This document shows positions 24,007 through 51,196 of a DNA stretch of 64,000 nt, piece by piece (within the stretch, counting starts at the first letter, position 1; each line of letters begins with the position of its first letter). The notes beneath the pieces are model-generated. The model was not told the origin of the DNA, did not search any database, and was given only the letters and a program-made list of their open reading frames with translations. A program made the translations under genes and the position numbers. Origin of the DNA: Hydra vulgaris (Eukaryota > Cnidaria > Hydrozoa > Anthoathecata > Hydridae); NCBI RefSeq assembly GCF_038396675.1, contig NC_088931.1, positions 67,028,501-67,092,500 on the forward strand, in the 5' to 3' direction.

Positions 24007-25990
<1,984 letters not shown>

Positions 25991-26018
25991 TACATATATA
26001 CATTTTCAAATTTAACTT

Positions 26019-27790
26019 TTATAGAAACAGAATCAACAATCTACTAAAAATTAGTAAAAAATCTTATTACACAACCTATTTTAGTAAAAACTTAAACAAT
26101 ATTAAGAATACTTGGAAAGGGATAAAAGAAATCATTAATATAAAACCTTCCTACTATAGTTCAACTCTCAAACTTAAATTGAAAGAAAATATTATCACAG
26201 ATCAAACTACTGTATTGAATATATTAAGCAACTTTTGTGTTACTATTCAAAACAAACTTCAAAACAAAAACATACCTTCAACATCCAAATTTACTGACTA
26301 TATCAACTCTTCGAATTCTAATACGTTCTTTATTGATCCTGTCACAGAGAATGAAATCTCTAATCTTATAAAAACCACTCTTAAAACTGGAAAAAGCTTT
26401 TATCCTAACAGCCTTCTTACATTCTTTCTTAAACTTATTCCAGACATAATTCCTAAACCTCTTAGTATTATTATAAATAACTCATTTCAAAACGGTTTAT
26501 TCCCAGATGCTTTCAAAGTTGCTAAAGTCATTCCAATATTTAAGAAAGGTTCTACAATGGATATATCTAACTACCGACTAACTCTAACTATCGACCTATC
26601 TCTCTTCTTTCAAACCTAAGCAAACTAGGCTCTATGCATTTTTGAATAAATTTAAATGCCTTTACAAACACCAGTATGGGTTTCGTGCTAATCATTCCAC
26701 GACTCCCTCACTTGTTAAAATTACTGAGTCAGTTAGAAAAGCTCATGATAATAAAAACTTTGCATGCGGCGTCCTTGTAGATCTACAAAAAGCTTTTGAT
26801 ACAGTAGATCATTCTATCCTACTCAAGAAATTAGAATATTATGGAGTCAGAGGAATACCTCTTAAATGGTTTACTTCCTATCTTCACAACAGATCTCAGT
26901 TTGTCTCAGTCGTTGACTCAAAATCTACTCAATTAAAATGTTCCAACGGTGTTCCTTAAAGCTCAGTATTAGGACACTAATTTTTTCTCTCTATATTAAT
27001 GACCTTAATAACTCAATTAGGTGTGCAACTCCTTATCACTTTGCTGATGATACTAACTTGCTCATTATCAACAATTCTTTAAAAAAAATTAACAAATACA
27101 TTAATCATGATCTTGCCAATTTATTTCAGTGGGTTCGCTCAAGTAAGCTTTCCCTCAACTGTAACAAAACTGAACTGGTCATATTCAAATCTAAAAAAAC
27201 AAAAATCAATAAAAATTTAAACTTTAGATTAAGTGGCCAGAAAATTATTCCTGTAAACTCAATCAAATATCTTGGAATTATAATTGATTCCAACCTATCG
27301 TTTGTATCCTACCTCAAAGACTTAGCCATAAAATTGAGCAGATCAAATGGAATGCTGGCTATAGTTCGCCATTATGTCAATCTGAAAACATTATTAAATA
27401 CACATCATGCCATTTTTGGCTTGCATATACGATATGCTTGTCAAGTATGGGGACAATCTCAACAGCAAGAAGTTTTAAGGATATCTCATCTTCAAAACAA
27501 AGCTTTAAAAATAATACATTTTCAGAATTACAAATCCAATCCTAATGTGCTTTATCTTACTTCTAAGATCCTTAAACTATGTGACCCTGTTCAATTCTTG
27601 AATTGCCAGTTTGTCTGGAACTAACAACACAAAAACCTACCTCTTACCTTCAACAATTTTTTCCCAAAAAATTATTACTGATATAAAAACGAAACAAGTA
27701 TAAATGTGAAAGTAACTTGTTTATTAAGTTTCCCGCCTCTGTTTGTTAATTGTTTACGCATTTTGAATTGAATAAATTATTTTTTCAAGA
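26019..27790 (+). pseudogene. LINE reverse transcriptase, 5'-truncated (family B)
   Basis: Non-LTR retrotransposon, CR1/L2-like. The copy begins at about 26019 ([31 protein letters not shown]) without an endonuclease. The RT follows: FKVAKVIPIFKKGSTMDISN (26510-26570), a frame break with a short duplication near 26575-26600, YKHQYGFRANHSTT, ACGVLVDLQKAFDTVDHSIL (catalytic motif A), YYGVRGIPLKWFTSYLHNRS, then NGVP followed by a stop where GVPQGSVLGP is expected, and YHFADDTNLLI (catalytic FADD box). The thumb region runs to 27624 (KLSLNCNKTELVIFKSKK; IKYLGIIIDSNLSF). The 3' tail to about 27790 is shared with the minus-strand copy at 50330-51196. Few lesions, so fairly young. Confidence 0.9.
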
Positions 27791-29277
27791 TGGCCGAGTA
27801 TTTCAAAAGTCTGTCCCGAGTATTTCAAAAAATGTTACTTAATACAGAAAACAGTTTTTTGAATGAGGCTAAAAGTTATGATTATTTATGCAAAAATAAC
27901 TTTTGAAGAAAAATTAACACTACCATAGTTTATCTGAATCTAACGTGATATTATTGTTTAAGATTTAGGTGTGGTATTAAAAATAATAACTTAAATTTTC
28001 ATGAAAAAAATCGTTTTTCATGGATAATTTTCCCAATTAATGTCTGATTATAAATGTCAAGTTACAATCATTGAAAACAAACACCAATACGTGCTTTTAT
28101 GAAAAAATCAAATCTATACGATTATCTATAGCCAAGCCCCAAGGTACTTTGTGTTGAAAATTACATCTTTTCTAAATAAAACTACGCTTGAAGATTTGAT
28201 ATAGTTGCATTACTTTTACCAGATTATAATAGTGGTTAAAATAATCTCTCCATACATACCAAATAAGTCATACTTTTTGATGAAAAAACTTACATATACT
28301 GAGCATTGAGTTAGTCACATCAAAAAGTTTCATTTACAAAAAAAAAAATTATAATTTAAAATTAATTGAAATTACCCAGTAAACAGGTAAAAAAAAAAAC
28401 AATCGCGATTTACTCGGGTAACGTTATTACCGTTACCCGAGTGATTTGAATAATCTCATTACAGTGTTTCTTACCTGGGTAAGAAACATTATAATGAGCT
28501 AATTCTTTTTTCTTTTTTTGCTTTCAGATATAAAGAGAAAATTTAGGTCTTTGTGGTATTTATTGTGATTTTGTTTGCATGTGACCACTGAAATAAAAAG
28601 TCATAATAAAGATACTTATTCAGTTTTTTAAGGAATTTTTAACAAAAGATTGTTAACATCAGCAAAATATTAGATTCTACAGTTTTTTACAGATGTATTG
28701 AGATGGTTTACATATACAAGAAATAAAAGAGATCCGAGAATTGAGTCCTGAGTTTTTGCATAGTGCTAAAATTGTCTTAAAAAAACGATGGAGAAAGAAT
28801 GAAGAGACATTTCCTTATATAGATTTCCTTATTTAGAAATTATACATTTTTACCTGTTCTTAATTGTTAAATAATTCTTTAAATTCAATTAGAAATTTTT
28901 CCTGATAGACAACCTTTAAAAACAAAATAAATAAATTTACCTAAAATCACAGAAATATGTCAACAGTATTTTATTAAGATAAAAACTAGTCACGTCACAA
29001 ACTGCATACTGAAGCAAAATAATCGATAGTATAAAGAATAAACTTTATTCAGATCCAAAACATGTTTTATGAAAGCATAAAAGACAATTATCCATTAAAA
29101 AATAATAAGTGCAAAATGTTTACAATGTAAAAAAATAAACAAAAAGAAAACTATAAATCACAATTAAAAAACACTTGGAAAAAATAACCAACAATTTATA
29201 AAAAAAATTCACAATATTTAAATATCATAAATATAGAAACTCTTTATTTGCAGACACAAAATAAATATACACACAAA
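27791..29277. other. AT-rich spacer with two hairpins
   Basis: No gene. At 28412-28442 ACTCGGGTAACG pairs perfectly with CGTTACCCGAGT (7-base loop). At 28455-28498 CTCATTACAGTGTTTCTTAC pairs with its inverse at 18 of 20 positions (4-base loop). Nothing else recognised. Confidence 0.6.
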
Positions 29278-29283
29278 TATATA

Positions 29284-29358
<75 letters not shown>

Positions 29359-29537
29359 ATGAATTTGGACATTGTGATTATCCCTATATATACAATTACT
29401 TTATATACACCAACAGTACAATATGTACACCTAACCGATATAAAATGAAGTTAAAAAGTAGGTAAAAAAAACTACACAGTATTAAAGCTAAAAAATACAC
29501 ACTACTAAGACAAATACACACTTCTAAATATACAACA

Positions 29538-29625
<88 letters not shown>

Positions 29626-29700
29626 CTATATGTATAGTCACCTGACCAATATAAAGTGAAGTTTAAACGCAGATAAAAAAATATGATTTGGTGATAACTT
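29278..29700. repeat. Two (TA)n arrays with duplicated flank
   Basis: TA arrays at about 29278-29353 and 29540-29620. Each is followed by a related flank: ACCTAACCGATATAAAATGA near 29430 and ACCTGACCAATATAAAGTGA near 29640, both then leading to a Lys/Ala-type A run. Suggests a direct duplication of array plus flank. Lies downstream of the synaptotagmin stop. Confidence 0.75.
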
Positions 29701-29918
29701 CTTGCACCGAAGCTAACGTGTTTAGTGAGCAAAATCTTGTTTGAATGATAGCATATATTAATTCTTATATTTTGTCACTTTAGCTTCAAAATAAAAACTA
29801 GCATATAAATACTAAAAGTATAAACAGCAGATGTAAAAACCCTAGTAACCAGCTACTAGTAAAACTAATTAGTAACCAGCTACTATTAGAATTGGTAACC
29901 AATTGGCTACCTTTAGAA

Positions 29919-42721
<12,803 letters not shown>

Positions 42722-44790
42722 CTAAATTAATTAATTTAACATTAGATTCAAAATAAATTCTTTATAATTGCAATAAAAATTCTATTATCCAATTTCTGTA
42801 CAAGAAACAAACAATATAATTATCTCAATACCTTATTTATTTATGTTCACTATCATATAAAAACATATAAATAAATATGAGTTGACAAAGATCATATCAC
42901 TATACGAAATTAATAAATGAATTTTATCACATGTTCAAAACACGTTAAACATGCGACATTTATACGCTCTTAAATACTTGGTCTAAAATTATACACAAAA
43001 AATACCTTGTATATGCGATATAACAGCCATATATCTTTATAATAATTATTTAAAATATATCTTATGAACGTCTTTAGTTATTTGAATCATTTTTTGTAAT
43101 TGCTTCCACCTCCCCGTTCCGTACCAATATTATAGGAGTTTTATCAGGGGGTTTGAACCATCGATACATTAGGATTTATACTAAGAGAAATTTTAAAACT
43201 AATACTATTCACGACAAAAAGATGAAATCATGAAAAGATAATAACATTTACTTATTTCTAAATGTACTTGATTTTTAAAATTGTTAGATTTGCTCGTGTG
43301 TTTTAAATTTTTTTATTTTAATCTCAAATAAACTTTATTTTAAAGCAATGGGATAGCAAGACAATGTTTACTTTTATTTAGATAACATAAATACATTTTA
43401 AATAAAGCAAAGAGATGTTAAGTCAATAGAAAATAAATTCTTAAGTCAAAGACTAAAGAAATACTAATAATAAAATAAGGTTTACATTTTGAGGCATTCA
43501 TAATGTTTTAATTTTTTATGATTCAATTTTATCTTAAATTCTTCAAGGCTCTCAAAATACTTTTTCAAGCCTCGACTTAAAAAGAAAATTTTTTTTACAT
43601 ATCCCTTTCAAAAAATATTCAAATTTATGCAGATTTTATTTCCATTTATTTAAAATTAAAATAAAGAAATTTACCAACTCTATTTAATTTTTTTTAAGGT
43701 GAAACACGTTCGATGCAGCACAAAATATTTCTAATGAGGGCATTGATAATTGTTTTAATATATAAATATTATTACATTTGACCTTATTACATTTGACCTT
43801 ATTACATTTGACCTTTTTTTTTTTTTTTTTAATTATTATCGTTATTAAAATTCTTATTTTTGCTTTGTATATTAGCTTTGTTTTAAACAAAGCAATAGTT
43901 AAAAACTTTTTTAAGTTTGTTTTAAAGGCAAGGGGTCTTTTAAAAATATGAATTCTTTGGAGTTAATAAGTATACATAACATTCTAATTTTAAAATACAA
44001 AAGTTTACAATAAAATTCGCAAAAAAAAAAAAAAAAAAAAAAAGTATAAGACACTTTAATTTGCATATAGCAATCTTAATTTAGTTTTGTTTTTGCTTTC
44101 AAAGAAATATTGTGCTTCTCTCTCTTTTTTTTTTAATTTATTTGTTTAAAAATAGATTTATAAAATGATTCCCATTTATTTTGTTTAAAAAATATTTGTT
44201 TGTTTTTTTAACAACTTCGTTTAGATTAATTATTTAAGAGACAGTCTTAAAATATATACGTTACACAAAGATTACAACTAATTGTTTAAAATAAATTTTT
44301 TATTACTTACTAATTAATACATATAATATGTATATATTACTAAGTATTAAATATTCATTAAAAAAGATTAAAAAGATTTTCCGCTCTTGTTTTTTTTTGT
44401 TTTTTTTTTAATATATATTACGATGGAGATTAATTCATAAATTCTATTGATGGCAAAAAATTCCTAATTAAACTTGGAGCAAGCTTAAAAAAAAATTAAA
44501 AAAAACGAAATTTTTATTTCAATAGTTTATAGAAGAAAAAATAAAATTCTTATTTAAATGTCGCAGCCATTTAGCAACAAAATTCCAACACTACTAGTCC
44601 CACCACCATTAGCACTGTATGTTGAAATATTACTAACATAGATTATTGTAGAAAAACATTTAAAATAGTTTTTTGTTCTCTCGTTAATTTGTTTATTTAA
44701 TTTAAAAATTCACACATCTTGAAACAATAACAACGGTGCTCTTTTACTCAAAAATGTACACTTAAGAAAATGTCTTTTAAATATGTATAC

Positions 44791-44791
<1 letters not shown>
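42722..44791. other. Upstream intron of the synaptotagmin-like gene, no exon found
   Basis: AT-rich. Contains a perfect threefold 15-bp tandem ATTACATTTGACCTT (43771-43815) and an A run near 44020. The expected small exon for the synaptotagmin N-terminus was not recognised. Confidence 0.5.
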
Positions 44792-45251
<460 letters not shown>

Positions 45252-45600
45252 ATTAAAATTATTTATATAATATAATAGATTTGTGTTTGCTTCTAGCTCT
45301 TTCGGGGTTTTCATTTACTACAGTATTAATGATATCCATTTGTAATGGCATCTTTATACTATTTATACCGGCGCCGACATTCTACGACTTTTCGTTAATT
45401 ATACTTATACTGATCGTTATCAATTAATCGCTAATTATACTTAGATAATCGTTAATTATACTTAGATTGATTAATTGTAATTTTTGTTCCAGATGTGTCA
45501 TTAATACAGCTTTTAATTAAAAAAAAAAATTAGTTCTCTTTAATTCTCTTCAAAAATTATTTATTTTTTCTTTTCTTCATTCGAAGCTTTTTTAAATTGC

Positions 45601-45601
<1 letters not shown>

Positions 45602-45678
<77 letters not shown>

Positions 45679-45679
45679 T
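45602..45679. repeat. (ATT)n microsatellite
   Basis: About 26 perfect ATT units; followed by a G run at 45721-45732. Confidence 0.97.
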
Positions 45680-45739
45680 TAATTAGATTAATATAATACG
45701 GTGGTTGAAGGAAAAAGAGGAGGGGGGGGGGGAAAGAAG

Positions 45740-48070
45740 GTGAAAAAAATTTCTTATTCTTAATCTTTATATTTTGACCCGAGATTTTTGAAAACCAGTA
45801 TATTTGCTCAGCAATCTTCTTCAAAACTAAAAGTTTAAATGAAGTGTTGACCAAGCTTAAAAGAACTCCTTGAACATTTTACAAAACAACTCTTTGAACA
45901 TTTACAAAAACAAGACCAGAGAACATTTTAAATCTAATATATGCTGTAAATAAGCTCTAACAGATTAAAACGCAGACCCGATTTTACTGACATAAAGTTA
46001 TGTTTAATAAGTCAAAAAATCAGTAATGGTATCAGTAAGATTTTTCTTACAACATTTTTTTGTCAATAAAAATTTGTGTATAAATTTCCCTACTTTATAA
46101 ATATATTGCTTTGACGTTTGATTCAATTTAAAAGCTATTTCCAATTGACTTAAAAGTAAACATTTTACGACATAGCAAATATTAACAAGTTTTTTATTTG
46201 AACTACCACATGTTTTGCAAGTTTTTTTAAGTGATTGCAGTCTTTGTTGATTTTGTATGAATTTCAGAATACTGGTTTATTTAATGATCTGCTATGATTT
46301 AACGATTTTTGCATAGGTTCTATTGCTCGAATAGACTTAGCTTTAACAAACTGTGAAACATAAAACATTTATGTATGTATATATTTTAAGTTTGTAATTG
46401 ATTTTTTTAATCAATATTAACCATTAATTACTAGTTCATAAACATAATGATGACTCGCTATCCTGACTATCATGCATATTAGGGTTCATACCACTTTTAC
46501 CAAACTGACATCTGTTACAATTACAAGAATTCGAACTTTAAGTAAATTTTTGTAAGTTTTACAAAAGTAAGTAAGACCAAGTTCAAAATAAGACATAAAC
46601 TTAAGAAAATCTATAATGTTATAATTAAGTTTGCACTATAAATCATGAGCGGATTGATGTTTAACGTTGTGGGTTCGTTGGGGGTGGCACACCTTCAGAA
46701 ACATTTTTTTCGAGAATCGCACTTGTGATAAATATATTTTATCGTTGCTTTTATGTGTCTTTTATTATAACTATTAAGTACGTCTAAGACACTAAATAAT
46801 CTAAAACAATCTAAAGTTTGAATTTGCTAAGTTTTCTTTGTTTAACAATTTTAATTTAATATTATTGCAATTATTCAGTAATTTAAAAATGTATTTGCAC
46901 TAGACATATTACTGAAAACAAGCATTAAAAAAGAAATTTACATTCTTCCTATTTATACAATTTTTTTTTTGCTATACTTTTTATCCAACGGGTAAAGTAC
47001 ATTCGTTGGACATCTTAAGGTCATCGTGCAGACTTGGAACGTCTATATGACTTTGTATTGACGTCTTACTGATGTCTGTAGCTGCTGGGTTACAGAAAAA
47101 TGGTTTATTGACAATTTAAAGTTCATGCTCTTAGCCAGCTCACGTTTAATTAAACTTAATGCCGATCCAGAAAGACGTTCTTTAGTCATTGTTGGTCGCA
47201 GATAATTTTGATAATCTTTAGTCTACTCAAACTTCTGTCATCATAAGCAGATGTAAAAGGGAGAGTCAAGTCAATTTTGTAGAGTATAGACTAATTAGGA
47301 AAATATGATGTCATTTATTTCTCAATTAAGAAAGGATATACGTCTTTCATTTGTAGTTTAAGTTTCATTAATGGAGATATCGATGCTACACATCTTTAGA
47401 AGTAGGGCCGGCGCAAGTTGGTGTTTGGTGAGGAGGGGGAGGTGTAGACTATTGAAATTAGTAAGTTTGTAATTTTTTGTTTTTTTGTTTTGAAAAAAAA
47501 ATCGTTTACTGCTTTCAAATTTGCATTGTATTTTATGAACATCTGTCACTGGACAGTCACAATAGTTTTGAAACACCGAACTATGTTAAAATCGCATTGA
47601 CTGAGAACATTATAATTATAAAAATATTTTCTTAAAAAAAAAACGTCTCCGTTTTGTTTTCTGCCATAAATGCGGACAAATTGGTAAAAATATTAACATA
47701 ACTTTCTTTTTGTATACTTGTATAGCTCGATTACTTGGGCGTTGCTTAAGAAAAACATAATAATAAAATCATTGCAATGCAAATTTTCACTTTTAAATAT
47801 CATTTGACGATAATGCTGAAAACGGTCTAGGTAAGAAATTAATCAATGTATACAAAAACGTTCTAAGTCATTTTTTTTTAATATTTGACTTTTTGATGAA
47901 AAAAACTGCCTCTACAAAAATTCCTCGTTCAACTTATACTTTAAAAACACCTCAAATATGCTCATAAAAAAACCGTTTAGACTATATCTATATTTCCACA
48001 AGGAAACTACGTCAGTCAAATCCGCCGTACAGGGTTTCTCCCACGCAATTTGATAATTAAATTGCGTTAT
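45740..48070. other. AT-rich spacer, no gene recognised
   Basis: No convincing exon. Near 46985-47110 several GACGTC-like words and an inverted CCAACG/CGTTGG pair suggest an old repeat. Near 48075-48095 GAATTGTAATTATTACAATTC is a 21-base palindrome just before the next gene fragment. Confidence 0.45.
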
Positions 48071-48121
48071 GAATTGTAATTATTACAATTCATCTCGTTG
48101 TTTTAATGAAAAAGACTTATA

Positions 48122-48280
48122 ATGGATGAAGAACCTAGTACTAGCAGTGGAAGAAAGGTTAAAAATGAGGCTATGTGGAAAAGGAACGTTGTTAAAAAAG
48201 CTAGAGTGAAAGGTAAAGAGTACATTGACTACAAAGGAAAAACTGTACCTGCTACTACTGTTGGAACTGATTGCAGGTGA
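48122..48280 (+). pseudogene. N-terminal piece of a transposase-like gene
   Basis: From ATG 48122: MDEEPSTSSGRKVKNEAMWK, then RNVVKKARVKGKEY, KGKTVPATTVGTDC, followed by a GTGAG donor-like site at 48277. The W-x(n)-K-x-x-R-x-x-G-K-x-Y pattern is typical of the N-terminus of a large invertebrate transposon-borne family (often annotated with DUF7869). The cysteine-rich and catalytic middle that should follow is absent from the window. Confidence 0.6.
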
Positions 48281-48538
48281 GATTTGTATTGCAATTTCGA
48301 TACCCAATTAGCCTTTTAACAATTTGTTTATTACATACCATGCAACATGTTTTCATAAAAACGTCTTAGACAAAACTAATCCAACATGTTCCATATCGTT
48401 CCATTTAGGCTAGTGAATTGACCTTAAACAGTAGCCAAATGTTATAGCCGAATTACTCAAATATCATTTTTTAGAGTTTGGCTATGGCATTTAGGCCTAC
48501 CTCGAACATTTATATCAGCATAATCTAATGAGATAAGA

Positions 48539-49102
48539 GATCACTCGTACCTACCTTGTGACCGGGACTTCTCTGTATTAAAGAGAAAACTGAAAAAATT
48601 TGACAGGGTGAACACTGTTCACCAGATAACTGAACTTATCATTACTTCTAGTATTACTGGTAAGTTTACTGTTGAAGAAGTCGCAACAGAAGATATTATA
48701 GATTTTCAAAAGTGGTGGCCAACATTCTACAAAAAATCTTGCATTTCGGAAGAAACACGGGGAAAGAAAGTTCCTGCTAAGGATAAAATAAGTTTTGGAA
48801 TAAGTTCTCTAATGCACTTCACTTACGGGACTTCTCCAGGTGTAATTGTCTGTAGGCCACTCATTGATGGGCTGATGGTTCAAACTTATAAGATGTCTCA
48901 AATCGTCGATCGCATCGTCGAGTTTCCGCAAAATGTGTGCTACCCATTGGGTAATATTCCGATAAAAAGAGCGAAACTGCAGGATATTAGGAAGCAAATG
49001 CAATATGTTCTGGATGAGTTCAGTGGTTTTTATGATGAACTCATGAGCTGGCCAACAACCGACGAGGCGAATGGCGGGGAAGAGGAACACGATATCCAGT
49101 GA
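48539..49102 (+). pseudogene. C-terminal piece of the same transposase-like gene
   Basis: Open from about 48539: RDHSYLPCDRDFSVLKRKLK precedes FDRVNTVHQITELI, IIDFQKWWPTFYKKSC, FGISSLMHFTYGTSPGVIV and a C-terminal EEEHDIQ stop at 49102. The H-S-Y-L-P-C-D-R-D-F block is the hallmark near the C-terminus of the family named in the previous entry. Together the two pieces look like a copy that lost its middle. Interestingly, a GT at 48277 and an AG at 48606 would join them in frame into a 216-residue product (48122-48276 plus 48607-49102), so a truncated protein is possible. Confidence 0.6.
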
Positions 49103-49689
49103 GGTGTCTGACAAAGGCTTTGTAATCGGTCCGTCCTAAAGTAAAATGCCAGGAAGGCAGCTAATGTGGAGATAATATGAGTTTTTCTGATTGAAATAAG
49201 TTCACATATTCCGTTTCCATGTTTCTACTGTGGAGCTAAATACTACAAGTTAATATAATAGCGAAACTGCCAATTCCATACTAAATAGTTTAAGTATTCC
49301 ACAAAGTAATCATTGCAACTTTTTTAGGCTTCAAATTATTAATAACTGATAATTTGAGCAGCAGAAACAAAGGATCCATGGCTCAAACCAAGTTTTGCGA
49401 CATCGGTTTGGAAGGAGGCGTGAACTTCCGAATAAATTTTTATCCGCGGTGCTCTGTGATAAGGACTTCTTAGGGCACTTAAATAAAATTAAAAAAGTAA
49501 TAATAATAGTAATAAACAATTTTATAAAGGGTACTTTCAATATTGCGTGTTGATAATAGTATGTTTTATTGTTTTTTTTCTATAATGACATTTTTAATAA
49601 AATAAAAATGGTATTTCACAATCGGCACCTATACTCTACTAATAATTTTCATAAATCATTATAATTTATTGATACAAAAAATACTTTTC

Positions 49690-49910
49690 TACTACTACTA
49701 CTAATTTTTTTACTACTATTACTATCGTTATTGTTTTTATTGTTATTTTTAGTATTATTATTAATATTTTTTTTTGTTATAATTGTTATTATTATTATTA
49801 TCACAGTTAATATTATTACTGTTATTATTGTTATTATTATTTGTGATATAGATATTAATATAAAATAAGTAACTGTTATCAATATCATTTTTTGTTGTTG
49901 TTATATATTT
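49690..49910. repeat. Degenerate ATT/ACT trinucleotide-rich DNA
   Basis: ACTACTACTACT and ATTATTATT runs; the Asn- and Ile-rich open frames here are repeat artefacts. Confidence 0.85.
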
Positions 49911-49919
49911 AACAATGTT

Positions 49920-50145
49920 CAGCGCCGACCCTAGGGAGGGTGGCGGATGTAGGTTGGAGTTTCTATCCATCTCTAGGAAAATTTTATTCAAAAATTAGTC
50001 AGCAACTTTGGACTCTAGAGTCGGTAAATTTAGACCTTTAGTTAGGCGTCAGCAAATGTCTCTAACGAGGCCTTTTTTTTTTTTTGTCGGCAAAAACAGA
50101 TACGTAGCCGCCACTTTTCCTTTAAAATCTCTTTGGACGGTCCTG
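49920..50145. mobile_element. Small hAT-like element with diverged target duplication
   Basis: Left end CAGCGCCGACCCTAGGG and inverted right end CAGGACCGTCCAAAGAG share the CAGxxCCGxCC pattern. Flanking octamers ACAATGTT and ACTGTGTT agree at 6 of 8. 226 bp, non-coding. Confidence 0.55.
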
Positions 50146-50329
50146 ACTGTGTTAGGCAATAACATTATCTGAGCTGTCGGAAGAGATCTTAAATGGAGGC
50201 CCTAACAATATTAATTTTGTTATTATTGTTATTTTTACTAATAATATCATTAGTGTTTATTATTACTACTATCATGCTATAACTATTATTGTATTGCATT
50301 AAAAAACCTAACAAAAATTTTTTGTTTAT

Positions 50330-51196
50330 TTTTAATAATTTTTGATGCGATATATTTTGATGTGTTTTGATGTGATGTGATTTGTTAATGGATTGAAGAT
50401 AGTAATGGTTGTTTGCACTTTTAAGGAAGAAGTTATTGAAGGTAAGAGGTAGGTTTTTGTGTTGGTGATTCCAGAAAAAATGGCAATTTAGGAGTTGAAC
50501 AAGATTATAAAGTTTGAGAATCTCAAAAGTAATATAAAGTACATTAGGATTGATTTGTAACTTTCAAAATACATCTCATCTTTAATGCCTAGATTTTAAA
50601 GATGAGATGACAATCCCAAGATGGGGATTTTGAAGATGGGGTACATCCCAACAGACTGATTTTTTGCCCACTTAAACTAAAATTTAAGTTTTTATTGATT
50701 TTTAATTTATTGGATTTAAATATTACCTGTTCAGTTTTGCTACAGTTGAGAGAAAGCTTATTTGGGTAAAGCCACTGGGCTAAATTAACAAGATCATGAC
50801 TAACGCGTTTGTTAGTTTTTTTAAATATTTGTTGATAATGAGCAAGTCAGTATCATCAGAGAAATGGTATGCGATTGCAAACTTAATGGAGTTATTAAGG
50901 TCATGCATTTATAGAAGAAAAAGCAGAAGTCCTAATACTGAGCCTTGGGGGACACCATTAAAATATTTCATTTAAATAGACTATTATTAATGTTATTAAT
51001 GGAAACAAGCTACGATCTGTTATGAAGATAGCAAATAAACCATTTTATAGGAATTCCTCTTATTCCATAATATTCTAATTTTTTGAGTAAGATAGAGTGA
51101 TCTACTGTATCGAAAGATTTTTGTTGATCGACAAAGACACCACATGCAAAGTTTTTATCATCAAGAGCTTTTCTAATTGATTTTAATGTCAGATCA
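50330..51196 (-). pseudogene. LINE family B, 3' half, minus strand
   Basis: Minus-strand translation from 51196: DLTLKSIRKALDDKNFACGV, QQKSFDTVDHSILLKKLEYY, GIRGIPIKWFICYLHNRS, then GVPQGSVLG (near 50960), matching the copy at 26019-27790 almost word for word. The 3' side contains the same tail (ACACAAAAACCTACCTCTTA on the minus strand). Cut off at 51196/51197 where LINE family A begins in the opposite orientation. Indels in the middle. Confidence 0.85.

Noticed and set aside
45602-45679. (ATT)n checked as a possible CRISPR-like or regulatory array.
   Set aside because: Uniform trinucleotide microsatellite without spacers.
49761-49991. Asn-rich open frame.
   Set aside because: Artefact of degenerate ATT repeats.
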